This document shows, piece after piece, positions 49,456 to 58,014 of a stretch of DNA of 64,000 nt (the first letter of the stretch is position 1; every line of letters starts with the position of its first letter). The position numbers were made by a program, and so were the translations under genes. The DNA comes from Massilia sp. R2A-15 (lineage in GTDB: Bacteria > Pseudomonadota > Gammaproteobacteria > Burkholderiales > Burkholderiaceae_D). The stretch spans positions 2,542,001-2,606,000 of the forward strand of contig NZ_CP131935.1 of NCBI RefSeq assembly GCF_030704305.1. Reading direction: 5' to 3'. Under the pieces are notes generated by a model, which ran no database searches, was not told the DNA's origin, and saw only the letters and a program-made list of their open reading frames with translations.

Positions 49456-50412
49456 ATGACCCAACTACAGTTCAGCGACGTGCAGCAGGCCGCGGCCCGC
49501 ATCGCCGGCGTCGCGCACCGCACGCCCGTGCTGACCTCGCGCACCGCCGACAGCATCGCGCGCGCGCAGCTGTTCTTCAAGTGCGAGAACTTCCAGCGCG
49601 CCGGCGCCTTCAAGTTCCGCGGGGCCTACAACGCCTTGTCCCGTTTCAGCGACGAGCAGCGCCGCGCCGGCGTGCTCACCTACTCCTCGGGCAACCATGC
49701 GCAGGCCATCGCGCTGTCGGCCAGCCTGCTCGGCATGGCCGCCGCGATCATCATGCCGCACGACGCGCCGGCGCTGAAGGTCGCCGCCACCAAGGGCTAC
49801 GGCGCCGAGGTGATCGTCTACGACCGCTACAAGGAAAACCGCGAAGAGATCGGGCGCCGCCTGGCCCAGGAGCGCGGCATGACCTTGATCCCGCCGTACG
49901 ACCACCCGGACGTGATCTGCGGCCAGGGCACGGCGGCGATGGAGCTGATCGAAGACGCCGGCCAGCTCGATATCCTGCTGGTGTGCCTGGGCGGCGGCGG
50001 CCTGCTGGCCGGTTCGGCACTGGCCGCCTCCGCCCTCAGTCCCGGCTGCCGCATCATCGGCGTCGAGCCCGAGGCGGGCAACGACGGCCAGCAATCGCTG
50101 CGCAGCGGCGCGGTGGTGCACATCGCGGTGCCCGACACGATCGCCGACGGCGCCATGGTCACCCACCTGGGCGTGCACAATTTCGACGTGATCCGGCGCA
50201 CGGTCGACGACATCGTCACCGTCAGCGACGCGCAGCTGGTCGACACCATGAAGTTCTTCGCCGAGCGAATGAAGATCATGGTCGAACCAACCGGCTGCCT
50301 CGGCGCGGCGGCGGCGCTGCATGGCGTGCTGCCGGTCGAGGGCAAGCGCGTCGGCATCCTGGTCAGCGGCGGCAACGTCGACCTGGCCCGCTTCGCGAAG
50401 CTGGTGGCCTGA
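49456..50412 (+). CDS. Threonine/serine dehydratase or racemase-like PLP enzyme
   Basis: A 318-residue fold-type II PLP enzyme. The PLP lysine is in AGAFKFRGAYNAL, the substrate/PLP region is TYSSGNHAQAIAL and the glycine loop is LVCLGGGGLLAGS. Length fits catabolic threonine dehydratase, serine racemase and threo-3-hydroxyaspartate dehydratase; there is no C-terminal regulatory domain, so it is not the biosynthetic IlvA. The exact activity cannot be told apart by eye. Confidence 0.9.
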   Translation: MTQLQFSDVQQAAARIAGVAHRTPVLTSRTADSIARAQLFFKCENFQRAGAFKFRGAYNALSRFSDEQRRAGVLTYSSGNHAQAIALSASLLGMAAAIIMPHDAPALKVAATKGYGAEVIVYDRYKENREEIGRRLAQERGMTLIPPYDHPDVICGQGTAAMELIEDAGQLDILLVCLGGGGLLAGSALAASALSPGCRIIGVEPEAGNDGQQSLRSGAVVHIAVPDTIADGAMVTHLGVHNFDVIRRTVDDIVTVSDAQLVDTMKFFAERMKIMVEPTGCLGAAAALHGVLPVEGKRVGILVSGGNVDLARFAKLVA

Positions 50413-50520
50413 ACGGGCCAACAGACACAACTGTTACACCACAATGAGCGCGAACGCACATACCTCGCTTGATGAACCCTCTATAACGTTAGTACATCAA
50501 CTACATCGAGGAGATTCATC

Positions 50521-50895
50521 ATGATGAAGAAACTGCTGCTAGCCACACTGATCGCCGGTTCGTCCATGGGCGCCGCTGTCGTCTCGGCCCCGGCCTCCGC
50601 CGCTGTCGTGGTCGTGCGCGAAGCGCCTCCGCCGCCGCGCGACGAAGTCGTCCCGGCCCCGCGCCGCGGCTATGTCTGGCAAAACGGTCACTGGGAATGG
50701 CGCCACAACCACCACGTGTGGGTAAAGGGCATGTGGATCAGGACGCGTCACGGCTACCACTACAACCAGCCGACCTGGGCCGAGCATGATGGCCGCTGGG
50801 AAATGCGGCGCGGCATGTGGGCGCGCGGCGACAAGGATGGCGACGGCGTGCCGAACGCGGTCGACAGCCGTCCGAACAACCCGAACCGCCATTAA
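50521..50895 (+). CDS. Exported YXWGXW-type repeat protein
   Basis: A 124-residue protein with signal peptide (LLLATLIAGSSMGAAVVSAPASA). The mature part has repeated aromatic motifs (YVWQNGHWEW, VWVKGMWIR, GRWEMRRGMW) typical of YXWGXW/BcpO-like proteins, and a Ca-binding-like tail DKDGDGVPNAVDSRP as in thrombospondin type 3 repeats. GAGGAG lies before the ATG. Envelope function unknown. Confidence 0.88.
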   Translation: MMKKLLLATLIAGSSMGAAVVSAPASAAVVVVREAPPPPRDEVVPAPRRGYVWQNGHWEWRHNHHVWVKGMWIRTRHGYHYNQPTWAEHDGRWEMRRGMWARGDKDGDGVPNAVDSRPNNPNRH

Positions 50896-50902
50896 GCATT
50901 GC

Positions 50903-50929
50903 GGGGCCAGGTCCGCGCGACTTGGCCCC
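50903..50929. terminator. Bidirectional hairpin between convergent genes
   Basis: GGGGCCAGGTC and GACTTGGCCCC pair (one G-T) around CGCGC. It resembles family A in its outline and sits between two converging genes. There is no T-run on either side. Confidence 0.5.
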
Positions 50930-50936
50930 GGCACCG

Positions 50937-51668
50937 CTATTCGATCGAATAGCGCGCCCGGTACGGCTGGAATCCCAGCCGCCGCTTGAATTCCCGCAAC
51001 CCCGGCCGCGCGCCGAACACCGTGTCGTACATGAAGTAATCGACCTGCCGCTCCTGGATCAGCCGGCAGGTAATCTCCGTCACCAGCAAAAACATCGCGC
51101 CATCGTTGTTGCGTATGCCCAGCACACGGTCGGCCATCGCGAAATTGCCGAACACACCCACGTTGCAATATGCGACCAGCGCGCCCTGGCGGTCGAACAG
51201 CCCGTAGTAGCGAAAGTGCGCCAGGTCCTCGTAGTGGAGCTGCTTTTCCTGATAGGCCGGCGCCATCGGCCGTCCCTGCCTGACCTCGCACGACACATTG
51301 ATCCGATGGATGTCGTCGACCAGCGCATTGCGTTCGATTTCTTCCAGGCGGTAGCCGCGCGCCACCGCCTTGCGCCGCTCGGCCGCGCCGCGCCCGCAAG
51401 CGCGCAGCGATTCGATGAACGCCTCGCCGCTGTGGAAGCCGCGCAGGTCGATCAGGGCGGCGCCCAGCGTCTTGTGGCCGAACACCTTGTATTTTGGATG
51501 GGGCTGGGTGAAATAGCGGTAGACCAGATCGACGTGCTCGGGATGGCGCGCCGCCCGAAACCTCAGGTGCGCGACCGGCATCCTGATGATGTCGAACAGC
51601 AGCCTGGCCAGGCAGGCGCTGCGATTGATGAGCTGAACGATGAACATTTCCCGGTTTCTTGTGGCCAT
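50937..51668 (-). CDS. Hypothetical GNAT-like protein
   Basis: A 243-residue protein. The segment FGHKTLGAALIDLRGFHSGEAFIESLRACGRG and the C-terminal VDYFMYDTVFGARPGLREFKRRLGFQPYRARY (quoted here only in part as RRLGFQPYRARY) look like the end of an acetyltransferase fold, where KRRLGF is common. No clear acetyl-CoA loop could be picked out. It has no signal peptide. Function unknown. Confidence 0.75.
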   Translation of the reverse strand: MATRNREMFIVQLINRSACLARLLFDIIRMPVAHLRFRAARHPEHVDLVYRYFTQPHPKYKVFGHKTLGAALIDLRGFHSGEAFIESLRACGRGAAERRKAVARGYRLEEIERNALVDDIHRINVSCEVRQGRPMAPAYQEKQLHYEDLAHFRYYGLFDRQGALVAYCNVGVFGNFAMADRVLGIRNNDGAMFLLVTEITCRLIQERQVDYFMYDTVFGARPGLREFKRRLGFQPYRARYSIE

Positions 51669-51884
51669 TGGACCATACCGAGTCTAGGGGGGCGGCACCG
51701 CGCACGAATGGAGCACGTCAAAGCAGCTATGTAAATTTGGGTAAAGACGCTGTTCAAGATTCCACCGCGAAAATCGTGAAAGACAGCTCCTACACGCAGA
51801 CGATCCAGCGCTTGTGAACTGGCGAACAGATATTTTTTTGACAATGGCGCACACTGGATTCACTCGTTCACCAGGAGCATTGCC

Positions 51885-52298
51885 ATGAACCGCCGAACAC
51901 TTCACGCCAGCCTGTTTGCCGCCGCCATGCTGGCCGCCTCCTCCGTCTTTGCCGGCGATATCGTCAAGTGCGTGGACCAGAACGGCCATATCACGCTGAC
52001 CGAGAACCAGTGCAGCGAAGGCGTGCAGACGGTGCTGGTGACCGGCGGCGCCGATGCGCCGGCGCTGCTGCCGGCCGAAGCCGCGCCCGTTGCCGCAGCC
52101 GCTCCGGCGCGTCGCGCGGTCCAGCGCATCGCCTACACGCCGGAAGTGGTGCAGCATGACAGCTGGGCGCCGCCCAAGGCGCGCGGCAAGACGCTGTCGC
52201 GCGATGCGGAAACCTTGAAGGCGGCCCGGGTCAGCATGCAGGTGCTCGACGAGGCGTCGTCGAGCTTGCGCCATCAGCGCCTGGCCGGCGTGAACTAA
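51885..52298 (+). CDS. Exported DUF4124-like protein
   Basis: A 137-residue protein with a signal peptide (LFAAAMLAASSVFA) followed by DIVKCVDQNGHITLTENQC, which resembles the short N-terminal DUF4124 domain. The rest is Ala/Pro-rich linker and a helical end. CCAGGAG sits nine bases upstream. Role unknown. Confidence 0.85.
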   Translation: MNRRTLHASLFAAAMLAASSVFAGDIVKCVDQNGHITLTENQCSEGVQTVLVTGGADAPALLPAEAAPVAAAAPARRAVQRIAYTPEVVQHDSWAPPKARGKTLSRDAETLKAARVSMQVLDEASSSLRHQRLAGVN

Positions 52299-52323
52299 GC
52301 CGCGCGGGATCGGCTACCGGTGC

Positions 52324-55272
52324 TCAATGCAGGTCGCGCTGGCGCAATGCGCCCGGCTCCGCCGCAACGCCGCCCGCGCCCAGGGTGCGCACCAGCTGCG
52401 CCAGCTCTTCGTTCTGGATGAAGCTGGCCGACGACTTGGCGGTCAGCAGCTTCTCCGGAGCCTGAGCACGCGACACCGCCCATCCCTGCACATAATCGAC
52501 GCCGATCTCGGCCAGCGTGCGCACGGTTGCCGTGTCCTCGGCCCACTCCGCGATCGTCTTCATGCCCAGGTTGACCGCCAGGTTGACGATCGCCTCGACG
52601 ATCGCGACGTTGGCCGGATGGTCGTTGATGTTGACGATGAAGTTGCCGTCGATCTTGAGCACGTCCGCCGGCAGCTCCTTCAGGTAGGAGAACGAGGTGT
52701 AGCCGGCGCCGAAGTCGTCGAGCGCCACCTTCACGCCGAAATTGCGCACCTGGTCGATGAAGCGGCGCGTGTTGTCGAGGTCGTGCAGCGCCACGCTCTC
52801 GGTGATTTCCATGCACAGCCGGCTGGCCACATGCACGTGGCGGCCCAGGATGTCGATGGTGTCCTGCACGAAGCGCTCGTCGTTGAGCGAGGCGCCGGAC
52901 AGGTTCATGCACACGAACTGGGTGTTGGGCAGCTGCTTGAGGTTGTTCTGGATCCAGGCCAGGGTGCTGGCCAGCACCCAGCGGTCGATCACGCCGGCGC
53001 GGCCGCTCTTCTCGGCCGCCGCGATGATCGGGCCGGCCGCCGTGATGCTGCCGTCCTTCTCGCGCATGCGCAGCAGCACCTCGAAGTTGAGCGACTCATG
53101 CGGCGCCTTGAGCGACATGATCGGCTGCATTTCGAGGAACATGCCTTCGGTCGCGTTGGCCGACGACAGGCGCTCGACCAGTTCGAGCTCCGCCTCGCGC
53201 TGCTGGAACGCGGCCGCATTGCGCTCGTACACCACCAAGCCGTCCGACCCCGTCTTCGCTTCGCGGCAGGCGCGGTCGGCGTTCGACACGGCATCCTTCA
53301 TCTGCATTCCCGCGCTCACCTCGATCAGGCCGATCGAGCCGCGCACGTGGAATGCCTTGTCGCCCACCCGGTATGGCGTGTTGCCGATGCGGTCGACGAT
53401 GCCGCGGCAGATCAGCTGAGCCAATGGCACCGCCGTATCGGGCATCACGATGACGAATTCGTCGCCGCCGACGCGGCCGATCTGCTGGCCGCCGGCCAGC
53501 ATGGTCTGCATGCGCTCGCACACCTGCTTGAGCACTTCGTCGCCGGCGGCGTGGCCGAACAGGTCGTTGATCAGCTTGAAGCGGTCGAGGTCGAGGTAGG
53601 CCAGCGCCAGCGGCTTGCCGGCCGCCACCGATCCGGCCAGGCTCTCGAACATCTTCTCGATGCCGCGCCGATTGAACACCTTGGTCAGCGGATCGTTGTT
53701 GGCCATGAAGCGCAGTTGCTCGGTGGCCTTGGCCTTTTCGGTGGTGTCTTCCAGCACGCCCTCGATGCGCCCGCGCGCCAGCGTGGCGCGCACCAGGAAG
53801 CGCTTGCTGCCTTCGCGGTTCTGGATCTCCATCTCGGCGTCGGCGTGGGTGTGCACCATGTCGTGCAGCTGGCTCCATACGCCCTCGGCGAAGAACTGCT
53901 TCCAGCGCGTGCGGCCGGAGACGATCTTGGTCTCGCCCAGCATCTTGCGCAGTGCCGGATTGGTGCTGAGGAAGTGGCCGTAGACGTCGAGCGTAAACAG
54001 GCCGACCGGCATCGCCTCGTAGGCATGCTCGAGCTGCTCCTGCGCTTCGATGCGGCGCTCGGTCTCGAGGCGCATCTGTTCTGCCACGGCCAGCGCGGCG
54101 AGCAGGCTCGACGCCAGCGCGGCGGTGACGCTGTTGATCACCCCGACCATCTCGCGCAGGCCGAGCGCGGCGGCCACCACTTCGGCCACGCCGGCGGCGA
54201 AGGTGACGACGAAGGAGGCGGCGAACCAGAACGCGGCGCGGGTGTGCGAGCGGAACATGATGCTCATCAAGGCAGCACCCATGACGCAGACGCCAAGGCC
54301 GGTAATCACCCACAGGACCGGCAGGAAGATGTGGTAAGGGAGCAACACCGAGCTGGCGATCAGCGGCGGGCAGCACCATTCGGCGATCCGCAGCGGCATC
54401 ACGTAACGCGATTTGCGCAGATCCTTGCCGAACAGGGTCTGGAACAGCACCAGCGTGACCACCGGATACATCGCCAGCGTCAAAGCGCGGCTGAGCATCA
54501 GGAATTGCTCGGGCACGATCTGGCCCAGCCACTGGATGTCCCAGCCGGCCGACAGTGCGGCGGCGCGCAGGTTCAGGATCAGCCAGCCTGCGAACAGCAC
54601 GTACAGCATCTGGCGGTTGATCAGCGCGGTAATCAGCACGAACAGGGCCAGCACCACCATGCCGCCGTCGAGCAGGCCCGACTTGCGATGGTAGCCCTGC
54701 ACCGACAGATTGAGCTGTTCGGCCGGCCATTGCAGCGCGGTCAGGTGCGCCGGTCCGACAAAGGTGGCGCGGCACAGGACGTCGGCCGGCGTCCGTGTCA
54801 GGTTCAGGACGAATCCGGCCTTGACTGGCGCCAGCGCGCCGTTGGCGGTGTTGCGCGTGGAGGAGCCCAGCAATTGCAGGCTCGCCTGGTCCCAGCACGC
54901 CATCTCCAGCGCGTGGCGCGACGGGAATTCGACGGCGTCGGCTTCGCCCGGCTTGCCCAGCGTGGTAAAGCTGAACCAGACCGGCGCCTCGGCCAGACGG
55001 GTGTCATAGGACTCGACGGCGCGGCGCGTCTGCAGCGCGGCGACTGCGGCGGCCGGCGTCAATGGCGCGCCGCCCTGGGCGGCCACCTTGAACGAAATCG
55101 GTTGTTCGCCGCTGGCGACGTAATGGTTGTTCCACAGCGCCATGGCGATCACCGACATCACGGCGATCCCCAAAGGCACCATATAGAACGCGAAGAAGCG
55201 CAGCGTTTTTTCCATCGCCCGATGGGCGAGCGCTGGAAGCGGTTTGCGCAACTGAAAATTCGTATCGGGCAT
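52324..55272 (-). CDS. Membrane PAS-GGDEF-EAL cyclic-di-GMP protein
   Basis: A 982-residue protein. Helix 1 (about 25-45) precedes a periplasmic domain of about 150 residues, then seven hydrophobic segments (about 205-400) as in 7TM receptor-like sensors; a PAS-type region (about 415-530); a GGDEF domain with intact VGGDEF but no RxxD I-site at the usual place; and an EAL domain. The EAL signature is FEVLLR, with the remaining residues present (MNLSG, EITES, DDFGAG, LKIDG, QGW), so phosphodiesterase activity is plausible. The net direction of c-di-GMP turnover is not decidable by eye. It faces the DUF4124-like gene. Confidence 0.93.
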   Translation of the reverse strand: MPDTNFQLRKPLPALAHRAMEKTLRFFAFYMVPLGIAVMSVIAMALWNNHYVASGEQPISFKVAAQGGAPLTPAAAVAALQTRRAVESYDTRLAEAPVWFSFTTLGKPGEADAVEFPSRHALEMACWDQASLQLLGSSTRNTANGALAPVKAGFVLNLTRTPADVLCRATFVGPAHLTALQWPAEQLNLSVQGYHRKSGLLDGGMVVLALFVLITALINRQMLYVLFAGWLILNLRAAALSAGWDIQWLGQIVPEQFLMLSRALTLAMYPVVTLVLFQTLFGKDLRKSRYVMPLRIAEWCCPPLIASSVLLPYHIFLPVLWVITGLGVCVMGAALMSIMFRSHTRAAFWFAASFVVTFAAGVAEVVAAALGLREMVGVINSVTAALASSLLAALAVAEQMRLETERRIEAQEQLEHAYEAMPVGLFTLDVYGHFLSTNPALRKMLGETKIVSGRTRWKQFFAEGVWSQLHDMVHTHADAEMEIQNREGSKRFLVRATLARGRIEGVLEDTTEKAKATEQLRFMANNDPLTKVFNRRGIEKMFESLAGSVAAGKPLALAYLDLDRFKLINDLFGHAAGDEVLKQVCERMQTMLAGGQQIGRVGGDEFVIVMPDTAVPLAQLICRGIVDRIGNTPYRVGDKAFHVRGSIGLIEVSAGMQMKDAVSNADRACREAKTGSDGLVVYERNAAAFQQREAELELVERLSSANATEGMFLEMQPIMSLKAPHESLNFEVLLRMREKDGSITAAGPIIAAAEKSGRAGVIDRWVLASTLAWIQNNLKQLPNTQFVCMNLSGASLNDERFVQDTIDILGRHVHVASRLCMEITESVALHDLDNTRRFIDQVRNFGVKVALDDFGAGYTSFSYLKELPADVLKIDGNFIVNINDHPANVAIVEAIVNLAVNLGMKTIAEWAEDTATVRTLAEIGVDYVQGWAVSRAQAPEKLLTAKSSASFIQNEELAQLVRTLGAGGVAAEPGALRQRDLH

Positions 55273-55379
55273 TAGCGGTATCCAACTGCGTAGGGGGCGG
55301 CCGTCCGCAGGACGGACAGACGGTTATTCTACGCGAAGGATACCCCAAAAAGTGATACCGTGATGCAATAACTATGAAT

Positions 55380-56174
55380 TTAGGCGAGCAGCAGTTCACG
55401 TGCGCGCACCACCGACGGCGGCGCCATCGGACGGGCCAGGCGCGAACGCTGCACGCGCGGCGCGCGCTTGGCGCCGATATCGATGTCCGGGTGCTTGATA
55501 TGGCGGAAGAAACCGAGCAGCGGATGGGCCGCCGCGGTCCAGCGTTGCTCGCCGGTCGCGATCTCGAACTGCATCACGCGGTGCGGGATGTTGCCGACGT
55601 GGCTGAGCGGAACCGGCGCCTTGTCTTCGAACACATCGGAAAACAGCAGCTGCTCGTACTGGCGGTCGATCGGCGCGCGGCCGGTCACCACCGCGTATTC
55701 GATATTGTTCGCTTCGCAATACTCGAAGCTGGCCTTGATCAGCGCCACCTTGACGACGCGGCCGATGCGGCCCTCGCCGATGCCCAGGCGGGTCACCTCG
55801 GCCAGGCGGCGCCCTTGCAGGTAGGCTGGCAGCTCTACCGAATCTTCCACCGACAGCGCGCGGTGCAGATTGGTCTGGATGCGCAGGCTGCCCAGCGGCG
55901 AGCCGTCCAGCTTGGACTCGGCCAGCAGCACCACGCAGTCGTCTTCGTAGTCGCTGTGCTCAGGCTCGATCAGGGTCTGGGCGAATTCGGGAATATGGCG
56001 TGCATAGGCGGCGTGGCGGATCTGCACCGCCTTGCGCATGTCCTCGTCGCTGTGCACGCGCTTGATGGTAAATGGCAGGCGCTCGACGCCCTGCTCCTGG
56101 TCGTGTGCAACGGCGCCAGCGAGCATGCGGCTCGTGCGGGAAGGGGTAGCTGCCACTGCTTCGAACTGTTCCAT
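55380..56174 (-). CDS. FeeM-like N-acyl amino acid synthase/acyltransferase
   Basis: A 264-residue GNAT-fold protein. FTIKRVHSDEDMRKAVQIRHAAYARHIPE (in part: QIRHAAYARHIPE) is the N-terminal feature of the FeeM/autoinducer synthase-like acyltransferases; SLRIQTNL, EVTRLGIGEGRIGRVVKVALIKA and FEYCEANNIEYAVVTGRAP (in part) give the acyl-binding core. It may join long-chain acyl groups to an amino acid. AAGGAG lies seven bases before the ATG at 56172-56174; a start 14 codons upstream lacks support. No export partner is adjacent. Confidence 0.85.
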   Translation of the reverse strand: MEQFEAVAATPSRTSRMLAGAVAHDQEQGVERLPFTIKRVHSDEDMRKAVQIRHAAYARHIPEFAQTLIEPEHSDYEDDCVVLLAESKLDGSPLGSLRIQTNLHRALSVEDSVELPAYLQGRRLAEVTRLGIGEGRIGRVVKVALIKASFEYCEANNIEYAVVTGRAPIDRQYEQLLFSDVFEDKAPVPLSHVGNIPHRVMQFEIATGEQRWTAAAHPLLGFFRHIKHPDIDIGAKRAPRVQRSRLARPMAPPSVVRARELLLA

Positions 56175-56338
56175 TTTGACACTCCTTAGATAATTTGTTG
56201 AATTTCGTTTTAACAATTATCTGCCGCCAGGAAATTATCAAAGTGTCGATAAGGAATCGTTTTATGCCCTAGTTCCTTGGATTTGTTTCATTTAGGAATA
56301 TTCAGGTTTGACGTTTGTAACAGCAAGAAACGTCAATT

Positions 56339-56872
56339 TCATGCATCGTCGGGAATGAGGAACAGCAAGTCGGTGACGCCAATGTCAACTCCTTCTTGCG
56401 AGAGCAAAGTGCTGGCCTGCCCGCGGTGATGGGTCTGATGGTTGAAGAAATGCATGACCAGACTGAAATAGTTCTTCTTGCATACGCCGCGGGAATTGCC
56501 GTAGTGCAGCGTATGGTCGAGCTCGTCCTCCGCCATCGCCGCGCTCCACGCAAGGATGGTTTCGTCGAGCAGGCGCCGCCGCGTCCACAGGCTGTCCAGG
56601 TCGGCGAAGATCATGGCGCCCAGACTGGCGGGGTCGGGCAGCGCGCGCACCGGATCGAGCTGCGAATAGCCGGCGGGATGCAGCGCGAAGCGCTTGAGCC
56701 AGATGACGTCGCCGTTGGCGATATGGTTCAGGGTGCCGAGGATCGAGCCGAAGAAAGCCTTGCGGTCGGCGGCGAGCGCGTCGGCCGGCAGTTTGGCGGC
56801 GGCGGCGAAGACGCGCTCGTTCATCGTGGCGTTGTAGGCCGCCATCAGGCGGATATGGTCGATGCGGCTCAT
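56339..56872 (-). CDS. DinB-family four-helix protein
   Basis: A 177-residue DinB/DfsB-like protein. The metal histidines occur in LGTLNHIANGD and in FFNHQTHHRGQAS, which is the diagnostic C-terminal motif. Members are metal-binding, and some act as thiol-dependent transferases; function here is unknown. Confidence 0.92.
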   Translation of the reverse strand: MSRIDHIRLMAAYNATMNERVFAAAAKLPADALAADRKAFFGSILGTLNHIANGDVIWLKRFALHPAGYSQLDPVRALPDPASLGAMIFADLDSLWTRRRLLDETILAWSAAMAEDELDHTLHYGNSRGVCKKNYFSLVMHFFNHQTHHRGQASTLLSQEGVDIGVTDLLFLIPDDA

Positions 56873-56933
56873 GGCGATGCTCCCGTAGGCAAAATCGCAA
56901 TATTACCTCGGCCGTGATACGCCAGGTCAAGAT

Positions 56934-57014
56934 GGGGTCAGGTCCGCAGGACCAGACTCCATCTCATGCCAGCGGCGATGGAGCACCGGGGTCTGGTCCT
57001 GCGGACCTGACCCC
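56934..57014. repeat. Family A palindromic element, inverted pair
   Basis: Units at 56934-56960 and 56988-57014, spaced by 27 bases as at 12327-12407. The first has one change (GACTCC for GACCCC); the second is standard. It lies between the DinB start and the LysR stop, both on the minus strand. Confidence 0.88.
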
Positions 57015-57018
57015 ATTT

Positions 57019-57918
57019 TCAGGGATCGAGCCTGCCCTCGCCCAGCCGCCGGGCCAGGAATTCGACCAGCGCCGCCACCCGCGGCGCCAGCGCGCCCTGC
57101 TTGTAGAACACCGCCCACACCGGCTCCGACCAGGGCAGCGTCAGCGCCGGCAACACCGGCGCCAGGCGGCCTTCGGCCACGTCGTCGCGCGTCAGGAAAT
57201 CGGCCAGGCGCACGATCCCCGCGCCGGCGATCGCAAGGTGGCGCAGCGTCTCGCCGCTCGACGCCGTCACCGCCGGATTGACGGCCATCCCCTCGCCGCC
57301 TTCGTGCGCGAGCGGCCAGACGTTCAGCGAGGCCGGCGCCGTGAAGCCGAGCAGGCGGTGCGCCGCCCGGTCGCCCGCATCGCGCGGAACGCCGTGCCGG
57401 GCCAGGTAGCTTGGTGCCGCCAGCAGGCGCAAGCGGCTGCCGCCCAGCCGGCGCGCGTTCAGGGTCGAGTCGGCCAACGGACCGATCCGGATCGCCAGGT
57501 CGGCGCGCTCCTCGATCAGGTCGATGACGGTCTCGCCGCCGGTCAGCTCCAGCCGCACCAGCGGATAGGCGTCGAGGAATTCGGCGGCCAGCGGCGCGAC
57601 CAGGTGGTCCAGCGCCGGCGTCGCGGCATTCACGCGCACCAGTCCCGATGGCTGCGAGCGGCGCGCCGCCACCTGCGCCTCGGTGTCCTCGAGTTCGGCG
57701 AGCACCGTGCGCGCGCGCCCGAGCAGCCAGGCGCCCTCCTCGGTCAGGTCGAGCCGGCGCGTGGTCCGGAGCATCAGCGTCATGCCCAACTGCGCCTCGA
57801 GCCGCGAGATGGTGCGGCTCACGCCCGACGGCGTCTGCCCGAGCCGCCCGGCGGCGCCCGAAAACGAGCCGGTGTCTATGACCGCGGCAAAGGCAATCAG
57901 CGCGTCCACATCGATCAT
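57019..57918 (-). CDS. LysR-family transcriptional regulator
   Basis: A 299-residue LysR protein: N-terminal winged helix-turn-helix (about 1-62; DTGSFSGAAGRLGQTPSGVS, in part AAGRLGQTPSGVSRT) and a substrate-binding domain from about 90. It is divergent from the MFS gene with 96 bases between starts, the classic layout for local control of an efflux pump. Effector unknown. Confidence 0.94.
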   Translation of the reverse strand: MIDVDALIAFAAVIDTGSFSGAAGRLGQTPSGVSRTISRLEAQLGMTLMLRTTRRLDLTEEGAWLLGRARTVLAELEDTEAQVAARRSQPSGLVRVNAATPALDHLVAPLAAEFLDAYPLVRLELTGGETVIDLIEERADLAIRIGPLADSTLNARRLGGSRLRLLAAPSYLARHGVPRDAGDRAAHRLLGFTAPASLNVWPLAHEGGEGMAVNPAVTASSGETLRHLAIAGAGIVRLADFLTRDDVAEGRLAPVLPALTLPWSEPVWAVFYKQGALAPRVAALVEFLARRLGEGRLDP

Positions 57919-58014
57919 TCGTGACTCCAGGTCAAAAGTCTATTGTACGGCAGGGTATTTTTCTTTGTGCCGCGCGCGGCCACACTGCATGCCTCACTCT
58001 TACAAGGAACCACC

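Noticed and set aside
51838..51843. TTGACA as a promoter for the DUF4124-like gene
   Set aside because: No acceptable -10 element lies 16-18 bases downstream.
52327..55275. Plus-strand frame of 982 codons
   Set aside because: Exact antisense mirror of the GGDEF/EAL gene, with no recognisable domain.
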